DNA from: Nicotiana tabacum
Taxonomy: Eukaryota > Streptophyta > Magnoliopsida > Solanales > Solanaceae
Assembly: GCF_000715075.1 (NCBI RefSeq)
Contig: NC_134085.1
Span: 133,252,060-133,316,059 of the forward strand
DNA: 64,000 nucleotides
Direction: 5' to 3'
Part shown: positions 23,045 to 33,814 of the stretch, piece after piece
Layout: every line of letters starts with the position of its first letter
Position numbering within the stretch: position 1 is the first letter of the stretch
The notes under the pieces: model-generated
The model's input: the letters and a program-made list of their open reading frames with translations, nothing else
Database searches by the model: none
What the model was told of the DNA's origin: nothing
Translations under genes and position numbers: made by a program

Positions 23045-23385
23045 ACCGCGGGCTGCAAAAACAACCGCGGCCGCAAAGGCCTTCCTCTACAGTGACAAGC
23101 TTTAGTATTTTGGCCATAACTTTCGCTACAGATGTCTAAATTGCTATATCTTTACCTTTTTTGAAACTAGACGCGATGGTCTACAACTTTCCTTTTTGAA
23201 TCATCTCAAAATTCCTTGTATATCAAAAGATATGAGCTTTCGAAGTAGGACCAGTGGAACGTTTCTTCACCGCGGTCGCGCCCACTTTTGTGCGGTCCGC
23301 GCGACGCCTACTGCGGCCACGCCCGCTTTTGTGCGGTCCGCACTGCATTCACTGCGGGTGCACTTATTTTTGTGCGGACCGCGTG
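23045..23385 (-). repeat. CG-rich word clusters in the expanded LTR
   Basis: GTGCGGTCCGC-type words at about 23291, 23331 and 23371 and a CCGCGG-containing cluster at 23045-23080 flank the shared module. Word choice is like LTRs A and D, unlike 9450-12182 and 40753-43713. Confidence 0.6.
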
Positions 23386-24083
23386 GGTGAATTCTGGGGC
23401 CTGCAACCCTCCTGGACCTGCTGCAGCTATGATTTTCGGCCTAAAACATCCCGGAACCTATCCGGGACCCCGAAACTTCAAACTAATTGTACCAACACAT
23501 CCCATGACATCGTTCAAACTTGTTCAAACCTTCGGAACGCTTACAACAATATCAAATCATCAATTTAATATAGGATTCAAGCCTAAGAACTCCAAGAACT
23601 CTTAAATTATGTTTTCGATCAAAAAGTCTATCAAATCACGTCCGAATGACCTAAAATTTTGCACACATCCCAAATGACACAACGAAACTACTGAAATTTT
23701 TGGAATTCCATTCCGACCCCTATATCAAAATCTCGCCTATCAACCGAAAATTGCCAAATATCAATTTCGCTAATTCAAGCCTAAATCTTCTCTACAACTC
23801 CAAAAAAAATTCCGATCGCGCTCCTAAGTCACAAATCACCTCCCGGAGCTAACCGAACCATCAGAACTCACATCCTAGCCCTCTAACACATAAGTCAACA
23901 TCCGGTTGACTTTTCCAACTTAAGCCTTCTTAAAAGAGACTAAGTGTCTCATTTCTTACCAAAATCCTCTCCGAACCCAAACTAATCAACCCGATCACAT
24001 AAAATACGGATACGAAGCATAACGAAGCTGAAATGGGGGAAAACGGAGCGGTAACTCATGAGACGACTGATCGGGTCGTCACA

Positions 24084-25524
24084 TATACAAGACTCACGGG
24101 CATGCTTGACACCAACGTATAGATACTCGTCACCATGCCTATACGTCGTATTCCACAATTAACCTGTAGCAAATAAGACACAACTCCTAATCCCTCAAGC
24201 TAAGGTTAGACCAAACACTTACCTCGCTTTGCAAGCAATTCAAAATTCCAACAAGCCTTTGCCTCGCGAATTAGCACCCGAAATTCTCAAATCTAGTCAT
24301 AAACAATTCGATTCAGTCAATAAAAATTATAGGAATTAATTCTATATGAAATTCTACATTTTCCATTAAAAATCCGAAATTATACTAAAAATTCGCCCGT
24401 GGGCCCACGTCTCGGAACCCGACAAAAATTACGGAATATGAAACCTCATCCAACCACGAGTCTAACCATACCAAAATTACTAAATTTCGATATCATTTCG
24501 ACCCTCAAATCCTCAAATCTATCTGAGAGAGTTTTCGAGCTCTTCCAACAAAATTCACAGATACCAAAACGAGTAATAGATTCGGGTAATCTAACCAAAA
24601 TTAAGTTAAGAACACTTACCCCGTTGTTTTCTCTGAAAATCTCCCAAAAATCGCCTATTCCCGAGCTCCAATTCGACAAAAATGGAAAATGGGACAGAGT
24701 CCCATTTTCAGAAATAAACGTTCTGTCCAGAATTCGGAGTTACTGTTCACGCGTTTTTACTGTTCACTGGGTACTGTTCATGAGCCTATTCACAGGTACT
24801 GTTCATGGGCACTGTTCAAAAAAGGCAGAAGCTTCCCAAAGAGAATTTTAGCAGCTTTTTCTGCCCGTTAACCTTCCGAAATCCACCCGAGGCCCTCGGG
24901 ACTTCAACAAAATACACCAACAAGTCCTAAAACATGATATGGACTTAGTCAAAACCTCAAATCGTATTAAATAATGCTAAAACCATGAATCACACCCCAA
25001 TTCAAGCATAATAAACTAAGAACGTCCAACTTCTATAGTCGATGCAAAACCTATCAAATTAAGTCCGATTGACTTCAAATTTTGCACACAAGTCATAAAT
25101 GACATAATAAAGCTATAAAAATTTTCGGAACTGGATTCCGATCCCGATATCAAAAAGTCAACTCTCCGGTCAAACCTAAGAAATCTTTAGCCTTAGATTT
25201 CCAGATTCCGTTAAATGACGTTAATTTGATCTAGGGACCTCCGAATTCGATTTCGGGCATATGAACAAGTCCCAAATTACGATATGGAACTACCGGAATG
25301 GTCAAAACTTTTATCCGGGTTCGTTTGCTCAAAATGTTAACCGAAGTCAACTCGGTTGAGTTTTAAAGCTCTAGTTCACAATTTAATCTATTTTTCACAT
25401 AAAAATCTTCCAAAAAATTATACGGACTATGCACGCAAGTCGAGAAATTATTGATACCGCTTTTCAAGGTCTTAAAACACCGAGATGATTATTTAATTTA
25501 AATATGACATTTTGGGTCATCACA
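24084..25524 (-). mobile_element. 3' LTR of element B, piece 3
   Basis: Collinear with 29934-31384 of the right LTR, ending GGTCATCACA next to the polypurine tract. Includes a TACTGTTCA word cluster at 24741-24818. The TATA-like site of the right LTR is not preserved here. Confidence 0.88.
24741..24818 (-). repeat. TACTGTTCA word cluster (left LTR of B)
   Basis: Five copies of TACTGTTCA or CACTGTTCA at 24741, 24758, 24772, 24797 and 24809, alternating with ATGGGC/CTGGG words. Confidence 0.85.
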
Positions 25525-25540
25525 TTCTCCACCTCTAAAA
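25525..25540 (-). promoter_or_regulatory. Polypurine tract of element B
   Basis: Minus strand TTTTAGAGGTGGAGAA immediately before TGTGATGACCC, matching element A. Confidence 0.85.
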
Positions 25541-27034
25541 CAAACGTTGTCCTCGAATGTACTAACAATTATTCTGAGGTTACCAAATTGATGCTTTTAC
25601 TTTTACACAAATATTCGCGATTGATCCCACATTACCGCATTCGACATAAGTCCGACAACACCATTTCAATTGAGATTATTTCCTTTATCCATATTTGTAA
25701 ACTTGAAGACCAAATTTCTTACACTCCAATCATTTCCAGAAAGGTCCAGTTTTCACGTCAACACACGATATTAGTCTCGACTGGCTATAGCAACTCGTGC
25801 CTACGCACCCATCAAATACGGGGTATTACATTCTCCCCCACTTAGGGTCATTAGTCCTCAAATGAGAAGTAGAGCATGTCCTTAAACACATAATATAACT
25901 TATCTCTTTCTTTGCACATCTCAATATCCCATATTTTTCTAACTCCCAAATTTTTCAGAAATTTCGGCATAGTCTTCCCTGTAATTGGGCCTATCTACCT
26001 GCTAGAGTAACAAAAACAACACCTAACAACATGTCCACAACCCATCAAAGCACTACAATGTATTTATCAATAACACCAATCTCCGCATTACAAGAGTGAC
26101 ATTATCACAAAGATATTTCGACATGAAACACATCATATGTATGACCTTAACCACATCTCTGATTTTAATAGTGGTACATAATCGATTACAAAATTGCCAA
26201 TTAACTTCATGTTAATAAGTTCTTGTTTCAAGCTTTCACTTTACTAACAACGTAGCATGAAGACCTCATAATTACTTACCCAAATTAATGATTCACAATT
26301 TAAAACTACATGGGCTCATACCTTATAGGCTAAAACTCAATAATTACAATATAATTTGGCAAATATGCACAGAGATATTCATACAAGAATTTTCAAATAA
26401 GCCTCATAGGCATGACTCCCGATAAGTACTATAGTACAAATTTTTAATTTCACAAGGGAGAATTTAAATACATAAATATTTTTCACCCCAAAGACCTCAT
26501 CCTTATATAACATCAACCGCAGCTTGTAACCCGGTTTAAATATTTCACATCATATAAAAGTACGAGGATCTCGTCCTCAACTCCGTACACAAGTAATTTG
26601 CACATTGTGCCAACTGAAATTTTCCATTTTTATTCTTTCTTCTTCTAAATAAATTCCGTTAAACAAAATCACTACATATAAAGAACCCTCATATCGATAG
26701 GGAATATAATTCACACTTGAAATCAATTATTTGAAAATTGCATCGAACTCAATGAAATGATTAACAAAAATTGTTTTTAGCCTCACAACAATTTTTAGTG
26801 ACCAACATATAGTGATAGACATAGCTATCTCCATATAATCTCCCAATAGGAGTATTCACATAAGTAGATTTTAGAATTACAAAGTTCACTCATGAGTGGA
26901 GGATATTAGGAGGACTTGCCTCGATACTCAGAACCGAATCAAGTTAAGGAAATTGTTCCTTTATGATAACTCGAGTTCGTACATGTAACGACTCCATCTA
27001 GTGTAGCGACCTCAACTATACTATAGCAAATATA
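25541..27034 (-). other. Element B internal region without recognisable coding
   Basis: About 1.5 kb of AT-rich sequence between the polypurine tract and the gag remnant. I see no RT, RNase H, integrase or chromodomain motif on either strand. A 113-codon plus-strand frame at 25504-25845 starts inside the LTR and resembles nothing I know. A full Tekay element would carry roughly 3.5 kb of pol here, so this looks like a deletion derivative or unrelated filler. Confidence 0.6.
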
Positions 27035-27426
27035 TCAATAGGTCGGTCCTCCACCTCTTAGGCACCATCTACTCGATTTTCCTCCACCCCTAATTGGTAG
27101 TGTAAGTAGAGTAGTAACTGTAATGGAGTACGTGGCATGTGTGCTCTGATGGAACAGATTTCTCCCAAGTCTATGCCAATTTCTCAGGATGTTCCTAGTA
27201 TCACCATTCTCAAAACAACCCATCTGCAGTTTGACTGCTCATACAGAGTCTGTACCGGATAATTTAAATAACCATTGTAGGAAATTCCATGCCACTTGTA
27301 CATTAAAAGATGACTGTCCCACATGAGTGTTGTGATTAACTTAAACATTACGAGTATACTGAATATGTTTCCATGACCCCGCTGATACTGAAATGTAGAA
27401 TTATTAAGGACGCGTGAATATCTCAA
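27035..27426 (-). pseudogene. gag: Decayed gag zinc-knuckle region (element B)
   Basis: The minus-strand reading at about 27035-27223 starts CFENGDTRNILRNW, which resembles a CCHC knuckle in which a Cys, the Gly-His and the last Cys have been lost. A tail with repeated GGG/Arg follows, like the Gly/Arg-rich tail after the knuckle in element A. Upstream reading to 27426 is open but not recognised. Inferred to be the only gene remnant in element B. Confidence 0.5.
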
Positions 27427-28213
27427 GTCTCATCATCATCCCATTCAAATATTAGCTCTTAATCATATACAAGTTTCGACAAACCTTTCAATATCACATA
27501 TATACAGCTCAAGCCAAAACTAATAAACACATGACCCCGCAATCTGATCGTTGATAGTGGACTCCCCTCACTTGGTGTGAAATCGTAAGACACATTCCTG
27601 ACGATCCATAATACTAACCTTCACCGCTCGTACAACACCAGTCATAAGACACCTCAAGCCATTTACTTGCCGATTGTCATCCTCATGACAATTAAACTCA
27701 CTTCCTCCAGTGTCTTGGCTACTAGTATGTACTCTTAGCTAATTAGAAATTCCATACGAACCACATAGTCTCTAATACCACTAACTATCTTTAGATATAC
27801 ATCAACTTGTGATGATTACGTAACCAATTAAACCTTCTTAAGATTGTACTTATCAACCAGATGTCAAAATCTGATGCACTCCATGCGCACAACTGAAAGA
27901 TCTCTCTGCACTTCCACAACCTCGATTCTGAACGACATGTGGTAACAATGATTGAGCAACTCTGGATCTCTTATAACCCTTTACGGTATCACAAACCATT
28001 GGCATAGTGCGCAATTACATACATGAGTGGATGCAAAAGAATATAAGATATATGCTTCAAGCTGAATAAATGCCGCACAATAAGGAATGAATGAAGTGGA
28101 AATTTTCTCCTACTAGTTCTGTAGCCTCTCGAAGATAAGTACTAACGTCTCTGTACTGATCCGCAAGACTCTACTAAACTTGTCTGTGAATTGTGAGATC
28201 TATGTAACCTAGG
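27427..28213 (-). other. 5' untranslated leader of element B
   Basis: About 0.8 kb between the gag remnant and primer site. Similar wording (CCTATGTAACCTAGG, GTCTCTGTACTGATCCGC, CTGTAGCCTCTCGA) occurs at 40620-40740 in the truncated element of the inverted-repeat spacer. No gene seen. Confidence 0.6.
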
Positions 28214-28225
28214 GCTCTGATACCA
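28214..28225 (-). promoter_or_regulatory. Primer binding site (initiator tRNA-Met), element B
   Basis: Minus strand TGGTATCAGAGC, the usual complement of the plant initiator Met tRNA 3' end, placed 3 nt from the LTR end at 28229. Confidence 0.9.
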
Positions 28226-28962
28226 ACTTGTCACCACCCGAATTTCACACCCTCAAGAGCCGTGATGGCACCTACTGGTGAAAGCTAGAGCCAAATTATC
28301 CTAATTACTTAACCTTTCCCAGTTTTAAACCATTATCAGTGATGATTAGATATCATGTAAATAGCAAAAATAATTAAATGGAAGACAAACTCTGACAATT
28401 TATCTTAATACAAAACTGCGGAAGTCTAAAAACAACTCTACCCAAAATTTGGTGTCACGGATTCATAGACGGTCTAAGAATACTACATACAGATTTTAAA
28501 AGATAAAATATACACTGTTTCTAAAATGAATAAAGGAAACAAGATAAAGGAAAAGATAGGAGGTAACGCCAAGGCTCGCGGACGTTTGCAGGACTACCTC
28601 GTGTTTCCTGAGTGGGCTGAAGACAGCACCCTCACTGCGGTCCAAGCACTCCGGTATCAGTATCTGCACATAGTGCAGAGTGTAGTATCAGCACAACCGA
28701 CCCCATGTGCTGGTAAGTGCCTAGCCTAACCTCGGCGAAGTAGTGACGAGGCTAGGACCAAACTACCAAATAAACTTGTGCAATAAAGCATACAAAAATA
28801 ATAGGAAGCAGATAACAATGATGGCAACAATGATCAACCAGTGATATAAATAGCAGGCAACAAGAGCACCATAAATGTTTCTCAACAAATAATAGATACA
28901 AGTGCAATCAATTTATCAAGTCCTTCAAATATAAATCTTTCGCCTATAAATCCTTCAAGTAA

Positions 28963-28967
28963 TAATC
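28963..28967 (+). other. Empty site for the 9450-12182 insertion
   Basis: Continuous AAGTAATAATCTCTAAG with one TAATC; the left LTR has TAATC on both sides of the solo LTR. Confidence 0.93.
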
Positions 28968-29481
28968 TCTAAGATAATATGCTTTTCAATGAATATATTT
29001 CGAATATATTTCCTTTAAATAAATATCTTTTAAATAAGCATCTTTCGAATATAATTCTTTCAAGTAAAGGTCACCTTGTGACGCCACATTCACTTAACAT
29101 AAAGTAGAGTACAGCTTCCAACCCAATTAGGAAATCAACAAGAAAAGATGAAGTTATTTTTTTTGAAATCATTTGATAAAGAAGATACCCTTTTCAATTA
29201 AAGTACAATATCGAATGAATCATTACCTTTAATACGAGAAATCAATAAATCAAAACATAGTAGAAATTCCTTTTTAAGTGAAGTACAACCTCAAACGGTT
29301 TAAGCAAAAAATTTAGTTGAGAAATCAATTGAGTTAAAAATTTAACAATTGTTGAAATTTGGAATATTAAACATATAAAAAAGGTAAAAATAGAATATCA
29401 AGAGAATTATAATAGAATCAAAATCCAACCGCTAACAAGAATAAGAAAACAAAGGCAAATTTCACTTTCTTTTCACATCTT

Positions 29482-29700
29482 GTTGCAGGCGTGCAACCCG
29501 ATCCCATTTCCTGTATCTCGTGGCAGGCGTGCCACCCGCTCCCATTTCATGTATCTCGTGGTAGGCGTACCACCCACTCCCATTTCATTATATCTTGTGG
29601 TAGGCGTACCACCCGCTCCCATTCCATTATATCTTGTGGTAGGCGTACCACCCGCTCCCAGCATTATATCTTGTGGTAGGCATACCACCCGCTCCCAGTT
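29482..29700 (-). repeat. Hairpin-word array in element B right LTR
   Basis: Six words: GTTGCAGGCGTGCAAC (29482-29497), GTGGCAGGCGTGCCAC (29520-29535), then four GTGGTAGGCRTACCAC forms. One more unit than in the left LTR, so the array changes copy number. The CCCGGCAAGGGA array follows to about 29880. Confidence 0.9.
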
Positions 29701-29929
29701 ACAAGCCAACAATAATCACAAGGAATTCCTGCAAGGGAACAAGAGCAATATAACAACTTCCTGGCAAGGGAACAATGATATTTCAACAACATCCCGACAA
29801 GGGAACAATACTATCAAAACAAACATCCCGGCAAGGGAACAATAATATCAAACAAACATCCCGACAAGGGAACAATGGTGATAATAACATATGAAGCGCA
29901 ATAAACCACAACAGAGTCATAACAATTAT

Positions 29930-29934
29930 AATAC
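29930..29934 (+). other. Empty site for the expanded LTR insertion
   Basis: Uninterrupted ATTATAATACAAGACTCACG; in the left LTR the same sequence is split by 13109-24083. Confidence 0.85.
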
Positions 29935-30545
29935 AAGACTCACGGGCATGCTTGACACCAACGTATAGATACTCGTCACCATGCCTATACGTCGTACTCC
30001 ACAATTAACATGTAGCAAATAAGACACAACTCTTAATCCCTCAAGATAAGGTTAGACCAAACACTTACCTCGCTTTGCAACCAATTCAAAATTCCAACAA
30101 GCATTTGCCTCGCGAATTCATGCCCGAAATTCTCAAATCTAGTCATAAACAATTCGATTCAGTCAATAAAAATTATAGGAATTAATCCATATGAAATTCT
30201 ACATTTCCATTAAAAATCCGAAATTGCACTAAAAATTCACCCGTGGGGCCCACGTCTCGGAACCCGACAAATATTACGGCATATGAAACCTCATCCAACC
30301 ACGAATCTAACCATACCAAATTACTAAATTTCGATATCATTTCGACCCTCAAATCCTCAAATCTATCCGAGAGAGTTTTCAAGCTCTTCCAACTAAATTC
30401 ACAGATTTAATAACAAAACTAGTAATAGATTCGGGTAATCTAACCAAAATTAAGTTAATAACACTTACCCCGTTGTTTTCTCTTAAAATCTCCCAAAAAT
30501 TGCCTCTTCCCGAGCTCCAATTCGACAAAAATGGAAAATGGGACT

Positions 30546-30552
30546 TTATAAA
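30546..30552 (-). promoter_or_regulatory. Putative LTR TATA box (element B)
   Basis: Minus strand TATAAAG, just downstream (in LTR sense) of the TACTGTTCA cluster at 30583-30665. Confidence 0.45.
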
Positions 30553-30582
30553 CGTTTTGTCCAGAATTCGGGGTTACTGTTC

Positions 30583-30665
30583 ACGCATTTTTACTGTTCA
30601 CTGGGTACTGTTCGTGGGCCTATTCGTGGGTCTATTCATGGGCACTATTAATGGGCACTGTTCAT
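30583..30665 (-). repeat. TACTGTTCA word cluster (right LTR of B)
   Basis: TACTGTTCA/CACTGTTCA/CACTATTAA words at about 10-17 bp spacing with interleaved TGGGC. One more, partly changed, word than in the left copy. Confidence 0.8.
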
Positions 30666-31396
30666 GGTGCAGTAAAAAAAAGACAGCAGCTTCCCAAAGA
30701 GAATTTCAGCAGCTTTTTCTGCCCGTTAACCTTCCGAAATCCACCCGAGGCCCTCGGGACTTCAACAAAATACACCAACAAGTCCTAAAACATGATACTA
30801 ACTTAGTCAAAACCTCAAATTGCATCAAATAATGCTAAAACCGTGAATCACACCCCAATTCAAGCATAATGAAACTAAGAACGTCCATCTTCTATATTCG
30901 ATGCAAAAGCCTATCAAATCAAGTCCGATTGACTTCAAATTTTGCACACAAGTCATAAATGGCATAACGAAGCTATACAAATTTTTAGAACTGGATTCCG
31001 ACCTCGATATCAAAAAGTCAACTCTCCGGTCAAACCTAAGAAATCTTTAGCCTTAGATTTCTAGATTCCGTTAAATGGCGATAATTTGATCTAAGGACCT
31101 CCGAATTCGATTTCGGGCATATGACCAAGTCCCAAATCATGATACAGAACTACCGGAATGGTCAAAACTTTTATCCGGGTTCATTTGCTCAAAATGTTGA
31201 CCGAAGTCAACTCAGTTGAGTTTTAAAGCTCTAGTTCACAATTTAATCCATTTTTTACATAGAAACCTTCCAAAAAATTATACGGACTGCGCACGCAAGT
31301 CGAGTAATTGTTGATACCTCTTTTCAAGGTCTTAAAATACAGAGATGATTATTTAATTTAAATATGACATTTTGGGTCATCATAGATAGTAATCAG

Positions 31397-31620
31397 TGTT
31401 TCATATGCAAATGGTACCCTAGTAGAAATAAAATAGTTTAATATAAATTATGCTATCTAGAAGGATGTATTTCATGTATAGAAAAATATTTTGAAATAAA
31501 AATAAATAAAGAAGAAAAATACCAAGAAATAAATGATCATACCATGAATTTGAGAATAATGACATTAGAAGCTAGAATAAATGAACTAAAAAAAGAATAT
31601 AGAAAATGGAAAAGAGAAAA
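31397..31620 (+). pseudogene. Zinc-finger-like C-terminal capsid/polyprotein fragment (caulimovirid)
   Basis: Reading from 31397 gives a CX2C pair (CFIC) followed, after an in-frame TAG, by C-X4-C-X2-C (CYLEGCISC). A Lys/Glu-rich helical stretch follows. Cys-rich zinc-binding motifs lie near the capsid end of caulimovirid polyproteins. The frame shifts in an A-rich run near 31610, where the protease frame takes over. Confidence 0.6.
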
Positions 31621-32120
31621 AAGAAATTAGAAGATATAAAAGAAAACATAACAGCAGTAGAAGAAGAACTAATGAGTATAGAAAATTATGATGCGCTGAT
31701 ATGTAATGAAGATAAAAAATTAAGTACAATAAAGATTTTAGCAAGAAACAAAATAGAAGATTACGAAATAGAAACATTAGCTCTAGTAGATTCCGGATGC
31801 ACAAGATGCATAATAAATAAAAGGATAGTTCCTCCAAATCTAATCAAAACCTTATATAAGCCAATTGCAGCTATGCAAATAGATGGAACCCACAATATAT
31901 AAAGACATTATGTAGATAATTCACAGATCAGCTTTATAAATACATGTTTAGATTTCTATAAACCTAGCTACAAGGTAGACAAAATCTGGGTAAGAGACTT
32001 AAACATAAATGTAGACTTTGTATTAGGATTAAGTTTTATATTACATAATAATGGTAGCTGCCTACTCAGTAGAGATGGAGTAATATTCTTTAAAATATTA
32101 CACAAACGCCCGTACAAATA
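31606..32120 (+). pseudogene. Aspartic protease (caulimovirid)
   Basis: The 98-residue open stretch carries LVDSGCTRCIINKRIV (about 31780-31828), the D-S-G active-site motif of pararetrovirus proteases. A stop at 31900-31902 is followed in frame-related sequence by KIWVRDLNINVDFVLGLSFI (about 31980-32040), the downstream hydrophobic protease strand. The N-terminal Lys/Glu-rich part may be a coiled-coil linker. Confidence 0.78.
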
Positions 32121-32462
32121 ATAGAAATTGCAACCAGGATAAGGACAAGACTGAACACAAGCCAGAAAAACCTGCAAGAAAATCAAGAAGAATGTTGTAA
32201 AGAGTGTAAAGATAAAAATACATGTTGTAACATTAAAGAAGAATCTAAAACCTTAATACTATAAGAAAATGAAGATAGAGATAGATTAGAAAAAGACTAT
32301 ACTTTAATAGATATTGAAACAGAATTATACAATTTTAAAACAAGATTACAAAAAATAAGAATAATAAAAAACTAAAAGGATCTAGATAATATAATAAAAA
32401 TATTAGATGAAATAGAAATAATAGGAGAAAAACCTTTAAAACATTAAAAAAATAATAAAGTT

Positions 32463-33366
32463 ATGTGTAAACTAGATATAATTAATCCAGAATATATAAT
32501 TAAAATAGCCTCAATAGATGCTAAAAATCAAGATCTAGAAAACTTCAAAATTCAAATTAAAGAACTTATGAATTTAGGAGTAATAAGAAGATCCACTTCT
32601 AAACACAGGTCAGCAGCCTTTATGATTAGAAACCATAGTGAGATAGTAAGAGGAAAAGCAAGAATGATAATAACTATAAAAGACTTAATGATAACACTAG
32701 AATAGACGGATATAAGTTACCTGATAAAACAGAACTAATAAATAGAATACATGGAAAAAGGATATTCAACAAGTTTGACTGTAAATCAGGATATTGGCAA
32801 GTAAAAATGCATGAAGAAATTATTGAGTGGACTGCATTTACTTGTCCAGAAGGACATTTCGAATAGTTAGTAATGTTGTTCGGACTAAAGACAGCTCCAC
32901 CAATTTTCAACGAAAAATGAATAGTATATTTGGAGAATATAAGAGATTTGTTTTAGTATATGTAGATGATATATTAGTATTTAGTAAAGATATTAAGGAA
33001 CATTAGGACATTTATAGACAATATTTAGATTATTTGTAGACAATGGAATAATAATTAGCAAAAAGAAAATGGAACTATGTAAAAATTATATAAATTTTCT
33101 AGGAGTAATCTTAGGGGATAGGAAGACTAAATTACAACCTCATATAGCCAAAAAGGCTCTAGAAATGCCAGATAAATTAGATAATACCAAAGAGCTACAA
33201 ACGTTTTTGGGAATAGTAAATTATGCGATTAATTTTATAAAAGACTTAGGAAAAATAGCAGGACCATTATATGCTAAGACGGGCTCTATAGGACAAAAAT
33301 ATTTTAACACAGAAGACATTAAATTAGTACAAAAGTTAAAGAAAAAAAAGAAGATATTCCTGATTT
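32463..33366 (+). pseudogene. Reverse transcriptase (caulimovirid)
   Basis: Begins with open stretch MCKLDIINPEYIIKI. RT palm motifs appear across frames: a GKARMII-type block (about 32655), a KSGYWQVKMHE block (about 32784-32816), a FGLKTAPP block (about 32880-32900) and the catalytic YVDD at 32959-32970. The thumb (FLGIVNYAINFIKDLG) is at about 33207-33253. At least three stops and two frame changes lie between 32700 and 33070. It would have copied viral RNA to DNA. Confidence 0.85.
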
Positions 33367-33370
33367 AAAC

Positions 33371-33800
33371 ATGCCACTACAAACAGACTACTTGATAATA
33401 GAAACAGACGATAGTTTTGAAGGATGGGGAGCAGTTTTAAAAGCAAAACCAAATAAATATAGTAACAAGAACACAGAAAAAATAAGTGTTTATCAAAGTG
33501 GTAAATATAAAGAAAAAGAAAACATGAGTAGTATAGATGTAGAGATATTAGCTGTAATTTACGGATTAAATAGTTTTAAATTATATATATTAAAAATAAA
33601 CAAGAAGTAACAATTAGAACTGATTGTGAAGCCATAGTTAAGTTTCACCAGAAGATAAACGCAAAGAATAGTAGTAGAAGAAGATGGTTAAATTTTATTG
33701 ATACTATATCAATATATAATTTGGTTTTTGAACATATTAAAGGAAAATATAATAATTTAGAAGATCAGTTAAGTAGGCTTAAAATTACTGTCAATTAATA
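33371..33800 (+). pseudogene. RNase H domain (caulimovirid)
   Basis: IETDDSFEGWGAVL (about 33390-33430) holds the first catalytic Asp, VEILAVIYGLNSF (33540-33580) the Glu, and RTDCEAIV (about 33616) the second Asp. LEDQLSRL lies near the end (about 33760). A frame change in the A-rich run near 33598 splits it. Pol ends at a TAA at 33797-33799. Confidence 0.85.
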
Positions 33801-33814
33801 AAAAAACATTTTAC

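Larger units (their letters stand above)
13109..24083 (-). mobile_element. Expanded (10.98-kb) solo LTR of family C
   Basis: On the plus strand it starts TGTCACGACCCC and ends GGGTCGTCACA, so it is LTR-like in minus orientation with no internal retroelement region. It interrupts the left LTR of element B; the uninterrupted site is at 29930-29934. Target duplication is imperfect: AATAT on the left and TATAC on the right against an empty-site AATAC, one change each. A single-copy relative (40753-43713) is only about 3 kb; the extra length comes from tandem 1.4-kb units. Confidence 0.85.
22932..24083 (-). mobile_element. Unique U3 part of the expanded LTR
   Basis: Collinear with 393-1575. It contains a TATA-like site (23015-23022), CG-rich clusters (23045-23080 and 23265-23385), and between them the shared ~200-bp module. 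It ends with TTTTAAAAGAGACTAAGTG-like sequence and the LTR terminus. Confidence 0.8.
8727..31384 (-). mobile_element. Element B: Tekay-related non-autonomous LTR retrotransposon with nested insertions
   Basis: Minus-strand element. Its left (3') LTR is in three pieces (8727-9449, 12183-13108, 24084-25524), followed by polypurine tract (25525-25540), internal region to 28228 with an initiator-Met primer site, and an intact-length right (5') LTR at 28229-31384. The three left pieces are collinear with the right LTR, and the two interruptions are solo LTRs. The internal region is only about 2.7 kb and shows just a decayed gag zinc-knuckle region, so mobilisation would have depended on another element's Pol. 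That last point is inference. Confidence 0.88.
28229..31384 (-). mobile_element. 5' LTR of element B
   Basis: About 3156 bp from TGTCACCACCCG (plus-strand start) to GGTCATCATA (end; expected TCACA with one change). It retains both sites occupied by solo LTRs in the left copy: TAATC at 28963-28967 and AATAC at 29930-29934. It includes the hairpin array 29482-29700 and a TATA-like site at 30546-30552. Confidence 0.9.

Noticed and set aside
13109..24083. The tandem array as a centromeric satellite
   Set aside because: It has LTR ends, sits at a defined empty site in element B and has only seven units; nothing in the sequence points to a centromere.
24399..24871. 150-codon ORF in the left LTR of element B
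   Set aside because: It is antisense within an LTR, includes the TACTGTTCA word cluster, and is not kept in the right LTR copy.
25504..25845. 113-codon ORF as a gene of element B
   Set aside because: It starts inside the LTR terminus and polypurine tract, on the strand opposite to the element, and shows no recognisable motif.
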